Shown here: in pieces, positions 22,042 through 32,384 of the stretch
Position numbering within the stretch: the stretch's first letter is position 1
Layout of the letters: every line of letters begins with the position of its first letter
Source of the DNA: Anser cygnoides
Lineage: Eukaryota > Chordata > Aves > Anseriformes > Anatidae
Length of the DNA: 64,000 bases
Assembly: GCF_040182565.1 (NCBI RefSeq)
Contig: NC_089900.1
Location: 2,988,501-3,052,500 of the forward strand
Direction of reading: 5' to 3'
The notes under the pieces: model-generated
The model's database searches: none
What the model was told of the DNA's origin: nothing
What the model saw: the letters and a program-made list of their open reading frames with translations, nothing else
Program-made: the position numbers and the translations under genes

Positions 22042-23640
22042 ACGTGTCATTTGAAGGCCTGTGAGGTCACCAGCAAGGAGATGGCGCAGGTCGGGAGAGA
22101 GACGAGAGATTTCCCTTCTTGTCCTGAGAAACTGTCACCTCCCTTCTGCCCAGTTCTTTTCCACAGGATCCTGACAAATCCACCAGGAACATCTCCAAAT
22201 GGTGACAAAGGCCATTGGATATAGGAAGTGGAGCGCTGGAGAAGTCACCGCTGTGTTCCTGCCCCAACACACCTCTGATCTTGGAAGCCCTTCCAGGAAG
22301 GTGGGGTTTGAGGCTTGTCCTGGGCCTGGGCTTTTTTCAAAAGATGGGAGTGAAGGCACCTGGGATGCAGCAGCCCCTCACCACGCCCGAACTCCTTTTC
22401 ACTGCAAGTCCCTCACTTGGAGAAGTAGGATGTGTTATACAGATGGAATTGCAGTGCATGCCAGGGCCTTCCTCCCTGGACATCCCACAAGGCTCTGTGC
22501 TCTGAGAAGGCCTCAGCAACATCTCCCAGTCTGCCATGCAGGAGGCAGAGGTGGTACAAGAGGGAATGGCAAACGTAATCACTGTTGATCATCCCCACCT
22601 GTCTCGTCTGAAGAATCTGCACCCATCCAGCACAGCCCCCCAAGCTGAGGGACCTGTCCCCCCACACCTCAGCAGCTCTTCCATCCATGTCCCAGCCCTG
22701 TGACAGCAGGCGGGGATCCAGCTCCTCCTGCCTGTGCCCCAGGCTGAGGGCATTGGGGCACATCTGGGCTGCAGCACCTCAGCTGTGGCACAAGGGCCAA
22801 ACTCAGCCTTGTCCCAGATCTTGTGCCCAAGCATGGGCATGCTTCACAGCAGAGACATGCTGCCGTGGATGGCAGATGGCCATGGGAGGATGAAATGAGG
22901 GGCCCGAAGCAGAGCACGCCCTGGTGTTCCTGAGGCCAGAAGGAAACAGGCCTGGGCTGTGGCGCCCTGACAGCAGAGGGCCTTTTGTGGTGTTGGTGCA
23001 GCCCTGAGGGCCAGTGCTGGAGCTGGGGCTGATCTCCAGGCAGGAGAAGGGGCTGCTGCCAAAGTCCTTGGCTATGGGCATCCTGTGATCCAGGGACACA
23101 GAAAAAATCACTGGGCTGTGTCTTGACTGAGTGAAGGATGGGGGTGAGAAGCAGCAGCAGTGTTTGCAAACACAAGTGGAAACCCCGGTGTGATGTGCCT
23201 CATATCCATGCACTGCCTGCCTCTGCTGGATAGAGGAGGGCCAGACCTTGGCTTGCTGCAGCCCTGGGAAGCGGCCACTTGCTCATAAGCATCAGGTCTG
23301 TCGGAGATGCCATCAGGGATTCCCGTTAAGTACCAGCTATGAATGGCCAGAGCTGTCCTGTGGGTCCTGTGCTGCCCGTGTCAGCTGCATGCTCCAGTGG
23401 TGCTGGGCAGCACTAGCATCTCAGGTAGCACTGCAGGCCTGGAATTGGCTAGTACATGGAGCAGCTGCCCTGAACGAGGTTAGGCAATGTAGGGATGTCC
23501 GTGAGACAAGTGCCGTTACAGTCACTGGAGATGGAGGGAAAACCAGATGGAGAAGAGGGAGAGAGTGACTCAGGTCTCCCTGTGGCACAGTTCTCCATTG
23601 GGTCAGGTGGATACCTCTACAGGCTGCCCTGAGCCTACTG
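22042..23640. other. Intergenic, no gene recognised
   Basis: Moderately GC-rich with several overlapping open frames up to 168 codons on both strands. None resembles a known domain and none is favoured over its antisense. No repeat family recognised. Confidence 0.4.
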
Positions 23641-24645
23641 AGGAGGGACAGGTTTAGTTGTCCTAAATGTGTGCATTTGCTGTCACTTCAGCTGGCCAAA
23701 AGTATTCCCCACCAGCCTCAGTGGGATTCCTCCAGGGCAATATTATTGCCCTGTCCCTCAGGGTAGAGCAGGGTAGATACCTGCACATCCCTCTGCCCCC
23801 TGACATGTCACCAGGTGTTTGCAGCCCCCTGATTTCCTCCATCTCCATTAATGATGCTGGAGCTGAGACAAGGAGCTCACCTTCAGGTGCCCATGTGGTG
23901 TACATTAAAGGGAGGGCAGAGGAATCCCAGCTCCTGTGGGTCTGGTGCAGGCATGGGAGTGAGATGAGCACCCTTCTATCCACAGGACTAAAATCCTGAA
24001 TGAGATGCTTTAACTGACTCTGCTGGATCTCTGCCTTAAGGGGGGATGAAGGAGATCAGTCCCTGACCATGACTTCATGTCCTAACTGATACTGCGACAT
24101 GAAGAAGTTATTATTACAGCTAATTCACTTTCTGCTAGGAGAAAAGACCCTGGTGTGAAGAAGTGTGTGTGCCAGGGGAGGGAGGGAAGCCCATCTGCTG
24201 CCATTTCAGTTACCCAAAGGAATGCCTCCACCACACTCCCAGGGAATCAACCTCAAATTTCACCAGATGTTCGCATCTGAACAGCTCCTGCCTGTCCTCC
24301 ATCTCCACTAAGGAGCTGTTGTGGCTCAGTAATTCGCATTAAGCTGCCTATGTTGTGGACACCTGAACTTACGCCAGAGGAATCCCAGGTCCTGCGGGCC
24401 TGTGGCAGACATGGGAGGGAGCTGAGACCCCTTCCAGCCCCAGGAATAACAACCAGCATGAGATGCCTGACTGACTCTGCTGAATTCCTTCCTCAAATGG
24501 GGATGAAGGAGATCAGTCCCTGACCATGACTTCATGTCCAAACTGATACTGGGAAAAGGAGATGTGATCGTTCCACTTAATTGGTTTTCTGCAAGGAGAA
24601 ATGAGCATACCCCCAGGAAGTGTGTATGCCCAGGTGAGAGAGGGA
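23640..24645 (+). repeat. ~450-bp tandem duplication upstream of the OR at 27.2 kb
   Basis: The segment ending at about 24186 is repeated with divergence in 24190-24645. Shared marks include GATGAAGGAGATCAGTCCCT and CATGACTTCATGTCC at about 24.05 and 24.51 kb. Inverted-repeat arm 1 (17.5-17.96 kb) has only one version, mixing features of both. Confidence 0.7.
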
Positions 24646-25270
24646 ACCCCAGAGATCCCTTCAGGCTGTTTCCCAGCAGGTTCCCCTGCAGCCCCAGGGC
24701 CATGGGCAGGGAGCCTGGTGGGGGGCAGAGCAAGGGAGGCCTTGGGCTGGGCCTGTGCTGCTGAGCTGGGCCGGGCTCCTGGGCCCAAGGGGAGCTCCTG
24801 GCAAGCGGGCAGCGCTGCAGAGAGCCAGCTCTGCCCAGGAGCAGCTCCTCTGCCCAGCGCAGCAGGGCTGGGGGCACTGCCTGCAGAGACAGAGTGGGTA
24901 AAGGCAGGCAGAAGTGGCAGGATGCACAGAGCTCGCTGGGGGAGAACACTTGCCAGCCCTGACCCCGGTAAGTCTCTGGCTGGAGGGCAATGCAGCCGCA
25001 GCTCCTGGAGGAAGGAGAAGCCGCGGGTGCAGGCAGGGGTGCCCAGGGCTGTGGTGCAGAGCAGGGTCCCTGCTGTGCCCCAGGGGCTGTGTGCCGGGGC
25101 AGGGCCTCTGCCGCCTGCCAGGCTCAGCACTCAGCCTGCCCGGGGAGCTGCCCAGGGCGCTGCGGGGAGAAGCTGTGGGTGGCAGGAGCCCCCCCGGCAG
25201 GGCAGGGTCCTGCTGCTGGCGGGAGGCTGCTGCCTGGGGCAGCCTGCTCACAGATCCACAGCACTGCAAG
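24190..25270 (+). repeat. Inverted-repeat arm 2 (promoter side of OR at 27.2 kb)
   Basis: Reverse-complement partner of 16880-17960. It contains the exon/promoter block of the plus-strand OR. Confidence 0.8.
24670..24967 (+). promoter_or_regulatory. Putative 5' non-coding exon and promoter block of the OR at 27.2 kb
   Basis: Conserved GC-rich block ending in a strong donor, CCCCG|GTAAGT, with GT at 24968. The matching acceptor is TTTCCTCCTTGGACAG ending at 27113, giving a 2.1 kb intron. Confidence 0.65.
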
Positions 25271-27113
25271 GGCATTTCCCAAGCATTTTTTTCAGAAGAA
25301 AGGTAAAAACAGGGATTTTCTACCGTATTTTCAGTTACCTACTCTACTTGATGGGGGGAGGGACGGGAGGGGTGGGAACAGGGAGAAATGGAAAAGGAGA
25401 CCTGAGCAATTTTGTCAGTTGTGAGCAATTATGAGCATATTGCCGAGACTCCTGAACTGTAACTTTTATGATCAGTATGTTTGTGAGCAAGCCCTGAGAA
25501 TGCCTGCAACCTCTGCTCTTCCTATCAAAAGCAACAGCATCAACTTTGCTGAACCTGTCAGAGCTTTCTCACAGGTCCTTTTCTACCTGCAAAGATATAC
25601 AGGCACCCAGGCACCTAGGGTGGCTGCTGCCTCGGGCAGGCTCCTCACAGATCCACAGCACAACCTTGATGTATTCAAGGGGACATTACAAGAGAAGGGA
25701 TCAGGCAGGGGATTTCAGCTACAGTCCCAGCTTTCCTGATCCTGCTGAGCTTTCCATTTTGTCTTCTTTGGCTCAGTGGGAATAGCAATAGATGCCGTTA
25801 TTTCCAAGAGAAGTCAGACTCTCCTAAGCCTTCACAACAAGCATTAGAAGGACTGTACCACGTCCTTTTCCTTCCCCTCAGCCCATAGAAAGCTCCACCA
25901 CCACATGGGCAGTACCAGCAGGGTCTGTGTGACCTGGTCTCTAGGACGTGTCCCCAGCGAGCTGCCCCTGGGCAGAGCCCTGCTGCCAGGAGGTGTCTGC
26001 AGGGCAGAGCTGAGCACCCGGCGGGTGGGATGGGGGCTGTGACCTGCAGGCAGGAGGCGTGGGGACAGAGACCCAGCTGCAGGCAGGGACAGCTGCAGGC
26101 AGCAGAGCCTTGGTCAGGGAGTGATAGGGAGCTGCTCCCAGAAACGCCGTGGTAGGGGAGATTTGAGCACTTCCCTGCCTTCCCTGTACTGCAGATGCCT
26201 CCCCTGGAGCCACCCCCTACTCTCCTTTTTCTCACACCATAGAATTCCAGCCCTAATGTCACTGGGGCTTTTGATGGGCTGCAGGCTGCCTTGCACAAGG
26301 GCAAAGCTCTTCCCTAGCAGCTCTGTGTTATCTAGCATCCCCATGGAGAAGAATCTTCAGTCCTAAGGCCATAGAAATGCTGGTGGATGGCTGTATGTGG
26401 GCAGCTGCTATGATCCCTCTGTGTCAGTGGTGAAAAGCAGGGTGCTGAGATCCTCCTCAGGTACGATGAGATGGGTGAGGGGTTTGGAGATCTGCACTTT
26501 GAACCTGGATTCCTCTGCTCTCAGCAGCATCCAGGTTCTTTTCAGGGGAACACCTGAGTGTGACCATCCTCCAGAGGTGCCTGCACAAGGCAGCTGAGAC
26601 CAGGATGGATGGACACACCAGCTGTCCTCACTCTGCCCTGAGGGACAGTCCCTTTGCCTCCCAGGAGGCCAAGGTTTCACTTGGTGGGCAGTAAATGTGC
26701 CAAGGATTTGTGCCTTAAATGCACTCCTCAGGTGTAGGGGGACAAATATAAAGTAACAAACCAAAGCATTCTGCACAAAGCCCTGCTCTGCACTTGGGTG
26801 AATTTTGAGAAAGTGTACTCCAAAACTCCTTGTTACGTCAAACACAGTTCATCTGAGACCACCCCATGTTCCATTTACTTCTTGCTATAGGTCAGCACTG
26901 TCTCCTGCAGAGTCTCTTGCCGCCAGTAGCACCCTCAGGAAGCACCACTTTGACATCAAGCAGAGGACCAGTCCTCCCAAAATTGAAGAGGCAGCTTTTT
27001 ATAAAAAAAAAAAAAAAAAAAAAAAAGAAAGAAAAATAAATGTAAAAATGTAGGCTAGGTTTTCCTCACAGAGGTCTACCCTAACAATTTAATTCTCTTT
27101 CCTCCTTGGACAG
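25271..27113 (+). other. Proposed intron of the OR at 27.2 kb
   Basis: No gene. It holds the conserved CTCTGCTCTCAGCAG...TTCTTTTCAG stretch at about 26.51-26.55 kb seen in other OR introns. A block near 26.0-26.1 kb resembles 60.5-60.6 kb (inverted), in the intron of the OR at 58.6 kb. Confidence 0.5.
27001..27025 (+). repeat. Poly-A tract
   Basis: About two dozen A residues with no recognisable retroposed gene in front of it. Confidence 0.8.
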
Positions 27114-27158
27114 GCCTCCCTATTCAGAGCAGCAGATCCCCATTCCCAGGAGGATCAG

Positions 27159-28094
27159 ATGTCCAACAGCAGCTCCATCACCAAGTTCCTCCTCCTGCCA
27201 TTGGCAGACACGCGGGAGCTGCAGCTCCTGCACTTCGCGCTCTTCCTGGCCATCTACCTGGCTGCCCTCCTGGGCAACGGCCTCATCCTCACAGCCGTAG
27301 CCTGCGACCACCGCCTCCACACCCCCATGTACTTCTTCCTCCTCAACCTCGCCCTCCTCGACCTGGGCTGCATCTCCACCACTCTCCCCAAAGCCATGGC
27401 CAATTCCCTCTGGGACACCAGGGCTATTTCCTATGCAGGATGTGTTGCACAGGTCTTTCTGTTTGTCTTCTTGATATCAGCAGAGTATTTTCTTCTCACC
27501 GTCATGTCCTATGACCGCTATGTTGCCATCTGCAAGCCCCTGCACTATGGGAGCCTCCTGGGCAGCAGAGCTTGTGCCCAGATGGCAGCAGCTGCCTGGG
27601 GCAGTGGGGTTCTCAATGCTGTCCTGCACACGGCCAATACATTTTCCTTGCCCCTCTGCCAAGGCAATGCTGTGGACCAGTTCTTCTGTGAAATCCCCCA
27701 GATCCTCAAGCTCTCCTGCTCAGACTCCTACCTCAGGGAAATTGAGCTTCTCACATTCAGTGGTTTTCTGTTTTGGGGGTGTTTTGTTTTCATTCTTTTC
27801 TCCTATGTGCAGATCTTCAAGGCTGTGCTGAGGATGCCCTCTGAGCAGGGACGGCACAAAGCCTTCTCCACGTGCCTCCCTCACCTGGCCGTGGTCTTTC
27901 TGTTTCTCAGCACTGGCATGTGTGCCTACCTGAAGCCCCCCTCCATTTCCTCTCCATCCCTGGACCTTGTGATGGCTTTCCTGTACTCGGTGATGCCCCC
28001 AGCAGTGAACCCCCTCATCTACAGCATGAGGAACCAGGAGCTCAAGAATGCCATTAGGAAAGTGATGTCATGGATGTTTGTAAGGATGTGTTGA
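27159..28094 (+). CDS. Olfactory receptor, family 14-like (intact, 311 aa)
   Basis: Seven-TM odorant receptor with the complete set of OR marks: NSS at 3-5, GN 39-40, HTPMYFFLLN 54-63, Cys95, MSYDRYVAICKP 116-127, cysteines 167, 177, 187, SYVQIF 215-220, KAFSTC 234-239, NPLIYSMRNQELK from 284. The ATG at 27159 gives the family N-terminus (MSNSSSITKF). An acceptor ends at 27113, 45 bp upstream. TM5 (residues 195-216) differs most from paralogues and is unusually Phe/Trp-rich. The tail ends WMFVRMC, between the short and long tails of neighbours. It is one of two plus-strand copies with promoter blocks and the divergent partner of the OR at 13.6 kb. Confidence 0.95.
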   Translation: MSNSSSITKFLLLPLADTRELQLLHFALFLAIYLAALLGNGLILTAVACDHRLHTPMYFFLLNLALLDLGCISTTLPKAMANSLWDTRAISYAGCVAQVFLFVFLISAEYFLLTVMSYDRYVAICKPLHYGSLLGSRACAQMAAAAWGSGVLNAVLHTANTFSLPLCQGNAVDQFFCEIPQILKLSCSDSYLREIELLTFSGFLFWGCFVFILFSYVQIFKAVLRMPSEQGRHKAFSTCLPHLAVVFLFLSTGMCAYLKPPSISSPSLDLVMAFLYSVMPPAVNPLIYSMRNQELKNAIRKVMSWMFVRMC

Positions 28095-28283
28095 GGAAAC
28101 TGACTGTGCCTTTCCACAGCTATAAAGTGCTTCTTTTCTTCTTCAGATGAATTACAGTTTATGTAATGACATGGCAAGCCTGTCTTAACTTCTGGAGGGA
28201 TTTGTTTGGTTTTCTTTTTCCCCATGTGATAATGTTTTCCACAAAGCAATGCTGTTCTTCATCCTGTTGTACTCAAGTACCAA

Positions 28284-28400
28284 CATATCATAGAATGGCC
28301 AGGGTTGAAAAGGACCTTCAAGATCACGTAGTTTCAACCGCTCTGCTCTGGGCAGGGTTGCCAACCACTAAAGCACGCTGCCCAGAGCCGCATCCAGCCT
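28284..28400 (-). mobile_element. CR1 LINE 3' fragment
   Basis: Antisense CR1 tail (TCATAGAATGGCCAGGGTTG...AGCCGCATCCAGCCTG). It lies just beyond the OR 3' side. Confidence 0.8.
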
Positions 28401-28955
28401 GATGGATATCTTGTGTGACCCTGAGGCTTTGCAGAAATGAGGAGCCAGATTCTTTGTGTATTTAAACAAAATAAATGAAGCCACAAAAAATTCTTTGTCT
28501 GAGACCCACTCTCAGCTGATCAGGAAGTAATGGGAATAGCAAACCCCTTTCTGGCTGCAGCAACTCGGGGCAGGCTGCCCTGGCCCTGGGGCAGCAGGAG
28601 CTGCCTGAGGACCCCCAGGGATGGCCCACAGGGGCTGCGGGCCTCTGAGGATGTGCTGCAGAAGAGAGCAGGGGACACAGCAGGGGACACTGACCTTTGT
28701 ATGCTTGTGCCATGGTTGTCCCATATGTGGGGCTGAGCCCTCTGTGCCCCCAGGAGCTGCTGTGCCCTTCAGAGGGGCTGGGGCTGTGGTGGCAGTGCCC
28801 AGAGCCCTGCAGCAGCCTGGACCCCGGGGACAAAAGTCGGTGTCACGCAGCAGCTTTGCAGTGGTGGCCTCCGTGGTGGTGTTGCCAGGGAGGACATCTG
28901 CCCCTGAGCCAAAAGGACCTACTACTGCCAAGATGCATTTGGTGTTTCAAGCTGT
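28401..28955. other. Intergenic, no gene; candidate poly(A) signal at 28470
   Basis: AATAAA at 28470-28475 is about 375 bp past the OR stop and could serve it, although the CR1 tail intervenes. The GC-rich remainder shows nothing recognisable. Confidence 0.4.
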
Positions 28956-28959
28956 CAGT

Positions 28960-29200
28960 GGCAGAGGTCTTGCAAAGTCTTTCTGCAGTTGTGCCCAGGG
29001 ACCTTCACTCCATGGGTCCTGGGCTGGGGCTTTCACTTCAGACGAACCTGCGTCAGTCGTGGCACAAGAAAGACGCCTCTTACAGCTGTGCTCTGCATCC
29101 TCCTTCATGCTAGGGCACCACTCGGTGTCCTTCGCTCTGCTCACAGTGTTTGTCTTAGTTTAGTTCATGGATCAACCAGATTAGACCTGCTTGAGTCTTA
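28960..29200 (-). repeat. Unclassified dispersed repeat 'W', copy 1
   Basis: In reverse complement it shares an ordered set of words (TCATCCATGA-like, GAAGGACA, GCCCTAGCATGAAG, TTGTGCCA) with 36.50-36.72 and 54.40-54.60 kb. It is too diverged to name and may be an old LTR or other transposon. Confidence 0.45.
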
Positions 29201-29629
29201 TGAGGCCCTATCCAAGGCCTCCTACCTGCTGCACCTACAGCACAAGAACCGTTACTTCTCCATATTATGCAGATTGACCTGATGGGTCTGTTCATATTAA
29301 TCCCTTTTAAATTCACTAGATGGAAGGGGACATATTCCCAGACTGGGGCAAGCTGCTGGGCTCTGCCACAGCCACTCAAAATCACCTGCTCTTGAGTCTT
29401 TCAGCCTGAGTTTATCGCACATGGACCAAAACGATTTTCTTGGGGGTCTCAATGGCCATTTCAAGTGTAGTTAACTCCAGGAATCCACTGGAACGTGTGC
29501 CAGGATGCATGGTGCCAGCCCACAGGAATCCCTCACACAGCCTATGGTCTTGTCCAGGCCATAGTCTCGAGTTCCCAGACTGCAGTGGCTGCCTTCCAAT
29601 GATTATGACCTATGTTAGACTCCTAGAAC

Positions 29630-30085
29630 CATGGAACCACAGAATCATGTAGATTGGAAAAGACCTCTCAGATCATCAAGTTCAACCGTTAACCTAACAC
29701 TGCCACGTCTATCACTAAACCATGTCCCTAAGCACCACATCTGTATGTCTTGTGAATACCTCCAGAGATGACCCCACCACCACATCGCTGGGCAGCCTGT
29801 TGCAATGTATCACAACCCTTTCAGGGAAGACATTTTTCCCAATATCCAACCTAAACCTCCCCTGGTGCAACGCGAGGCCATTTCTTCTTGTCCTGTCGCT
29901 GAGCCGTGGGGGACACCACTTGTGGCTGGCCGCCAATTGGATTTAACTCTGGGAAACAGAGTCAAAACCTTTACTAAACCTTAGGCAGACAACATCCACA
30001 GCCTCTCCCTCATCCACTAAGTGCATCACCTTTTCATAGGAGAACAGGTTCGTCAAGCAGGACCTGCCTTCCATAAATTCCATAA
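29630..30085 (-). mobile_element. CR1 LINE: 3' end plus RT fragment
   Basis: 29630-29940 is an antisense CR1 3' end. 29943-30085, on the minus strand, reads as the CR1 RT core with a degraded D-F-S-K-x-F-D-x-V-S-x motif (RFSKGFDSVSQS). It ends directly at the broken OR at 30086. Confidence 0.85.
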
Positions 30086-30628
30086 ATCCAGATGGCAGCA
30101 GCTGCCTGGGGCAGTGGGGTTCTCTATGCTCTGCTGCACACTGCCAATACATTTTCCCTGCCCCTCTGCCAAGGCAATGCTGTGGACCAGTTCTTCTGTG
30201 AAATCCCCCAGATCCTCAAGCTCTCCTGCACTAACTCCTACCTCAGGGAAGCTGGGCTTCTCACATTCAGTAGTGTTCTGGTTTTGGGTTGTTTTGCTTC
30301 CATTGTACTCTCCTATTTGCAGATCTTTAGGGCCGTGCTGAGGATGCCCTCTGAGCAGGGCCGGCACAAAGCCTTTTCCACGTGCCTCCCTCACCTGTTT
30401 GTGGTCTTTCTGTTTCTCAGCACTGGCATGTTTGCCTACCTGCAGCCCCCCTCCCTCTCCTCCCCGTCCCTGGATCTGGTGGTGGCACTTCTGTATTCAG
30501 TGGTGCCCCCGATATTCAACCCTTTCATCTACAGCATGAGAAACAGGGAGCTCAAGCGTGCTATCAGGAAAGTGATTACATGGATTTTTCTTAAGATTGA
30601 TACATTTCTCCTCTTTCTCCACAAGTGA
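30086..30628 (+). pseudogene. OR14-like pseudogene, TM4-TM7 only (5' half replaced by CR1)
   Basis: Homology begins at CCAGATGGCAGC, equivalent to residue ~141 of the intact ORs, and runs to a normal stop. A 178-codon frame from an internal Met (30092) is fully open: ECL2 cysteines, CEIPQILKLSC, SYLQIF, KAFSTC, FNPFIYSMRN, and a long tail ending FLHK. TM1-TM3, DRY and the promoter block are missing. The left junction abuts an antisense CR1 RT fragment. The 3' half has no disabling mutation, which suggests recent loss. AATAAA at 30834-30839 may be its old poly(A) signal. Confidence 0.93.
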
Positions 30629-31084
30629 CTTCCTTTGGTTTCCCTTGGAGGCTTGGTACTTACTTTCATTACCATGATGTTATATTTATCTTCAGTGTCA
30701 TTTCCATGTATTACTTTTGTAGAAAGAAGTATTTTATTCACCCCACTTCTCCCGAGGTATGAAATTGCTATTTTTTTTTCTCTGGACATTTTTTGTCTAC
30801 CTGGATGCCAGTACTCTCTCTTAGCATCTGCTTAATAAAATGGAATCTCCCCAGTGCACTGCCTGAAATCCTGTCTCTTCTTTCAAAGATGTTGCCAATA
30901 ACATGGCTGAGCATGTTCCCCTCTAAAGGAAAATCTGGAGAAAAAAAATGGAAAAGGACTCCAGGGTTGATTTAAGGGAGAGGCAGATGACTGATATATT
31001 TCAGTCATGGTCTTAACAGACTTCATAGAGAGATTCAGGTAAGTTATTGAGCATTACTAACAGACGAGAGCAGTGAGAAACTAA
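30629..31084. other. 3' flank of OR fragment, no gene
   Basis: AT-rich flank with AATAAA at 30834. No repeat recognised. Confidence 0.5.
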
Positions 31085-31700
31085 AGGCCTAAAACCACCT
31101 TCACCCCCGTCCACCGTCTTCTACCTCCTCCCCCCAGTGGTGCAGCGGAACAGGGAATGGGGGCTGCAGTCAGTCTATAACACTTTGTGTCTGCCGCTCC
31201 TTCATGGTCACCCTCTGCCCCTGCTCCAGTATGGGGTCCCTCCCATGGATACCATCCTTCCCGAACTGATCCTCCCAGGCCCCCAGCTCCTGCGTGGGCT
31301 CCTCTCCATGGGATACAGTCCAGCCTGGAGTCTGCTCCGGCAGGGGTCCTCCATGGGCTACAGCCTCCTCCAGGCCACATCCACCTGCTCCACCGAGGGC
31401 TTCTCCACGGGCTGCAGCATGGAGATCTGCTCCATGTGGGACCCATGGGCTGCAGGGGGACAGCCTGCTCCACCAGGGGCCTGTCCACAGGCCGCAGGGG
31501 AACTTCTGCTCTGGTGCATGGAGCACCTCCTGCCCTCCTTCTGCACTGACCTTGGTGTCCGTACCAAGGACTGCTTCTCACGACATTTTCTCACTCCTCT
31601 CTCCCAGCTGCAGCTTCAGAGCAGGTTTTTTTTCCCCTTCCTTAAATCTGTTCTCATAGAGGCCAATCCAGCATGGGGCTGGCTGGGCTCTGGGCCCAGA
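31085..31700 (-). mobile_element. Probable ERV LTR or leader fragment with CCATGGGCTGCAG motifs
   Basis: Dense, irregular reiteration of CTCCATGGGCTGCAGG/CTGCTCC words on the plus strand followed by CACTGACCTTGGTGTCCGTA and a poly-T/TTAAAT stretch. I recognise this as a widespread avian ERV-type repeat, sense strand minus, but cannot name the family. Edges are approximate. Confidence 0.45.
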
Positions 31701-31879
31701 GAGGAACCAGGCTGGGCTGGCCGTTCCCCCGGTACAGGCCCTGAGCCCAGCAGGAGGATGGAACTGCTCACATTTCAGCAAGCAGCCCTCCCCAAACCGT
31801 GGTGGAAGGCTGGTGCTGGGAACTGTGAGGGGCGGGGGCTGGTGGTAGCTTTCTTGGGCAGTTTCTCCTTTTTGTTCAT

Positions 31880-32135
31880 GTTACAAACTGGGCTGAATCT
31901 GTGCCCTGACACACCTGGCTTGAGGGCCTGTGGGTGTGGGGATAGTCTTTACTGTCTGACCACCCTCATGGTAAGGAAATTTTTCCTAATGTCCAGTCTG
32001 AACCTCCCCTGGTGCAGCTTTGTGCCATGCCTTTGTGCCTGAGGATGACATGAATCCTTTTCCAGACCCACCTTCCCTGTGCCCGCTGGGTCCACATTTC
32101 CTCCGTGGAGACTGCAAACATCTCATTTGCCTGTA
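31880..32135 (-). mobile_element. CR1 LINE fragment (C-terminal/3' region)
   Basis: Antisense CR1 words such as AAGGAAATTTTTCCTAATGT and CTGAACCTCCCCTGGTGCAG. Confidence 0.75.
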
Positions 32136-32284
32136 GAAGCCGAGATATCAAACAGACACTATGGGAGAGTCAGCTCAGTCCCAGTGGCACACATATTTTA
32201 TAGGGGCTACAGAGAAAGAGAGCAGGTTGATGTTTCAGATGAAATGAGATGAAGCCAAATGTGTGTAGGAACATCACAATGGTA

Positions 32285-32341
32285 CTTAACAACAACAACA
32301 AAAATAATATAATATAATAATAACAATAATAATAATAATAC
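32285..32341 (+). repeat. AAC/AAT-rich microsatellite
   Basis: Imperfect AAC, ATAAT and AATAAT units in the 3' flank of the OR at 32.4 kb. Confidence 0.85.
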
Positions 32342-32384
32342 AACACACAGGAATGTACTGAATATACAATGAATATACTGTGAG

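Noticed and set aside
24601..25434. 277-codon plus-strand frame over the promoter block, and matching frames at 16.9-17.6 kb
   Set aside because: Overlaps a strong splice donor; three or more frames are open at once because of high GC; the sister blocks do not keep the frame.
27001..27025. Poly-A as the tail of a processed pseudogene
   Set aside because: Upstream sequence is shared OR intron with no retrocopied gene or target duplication visible.
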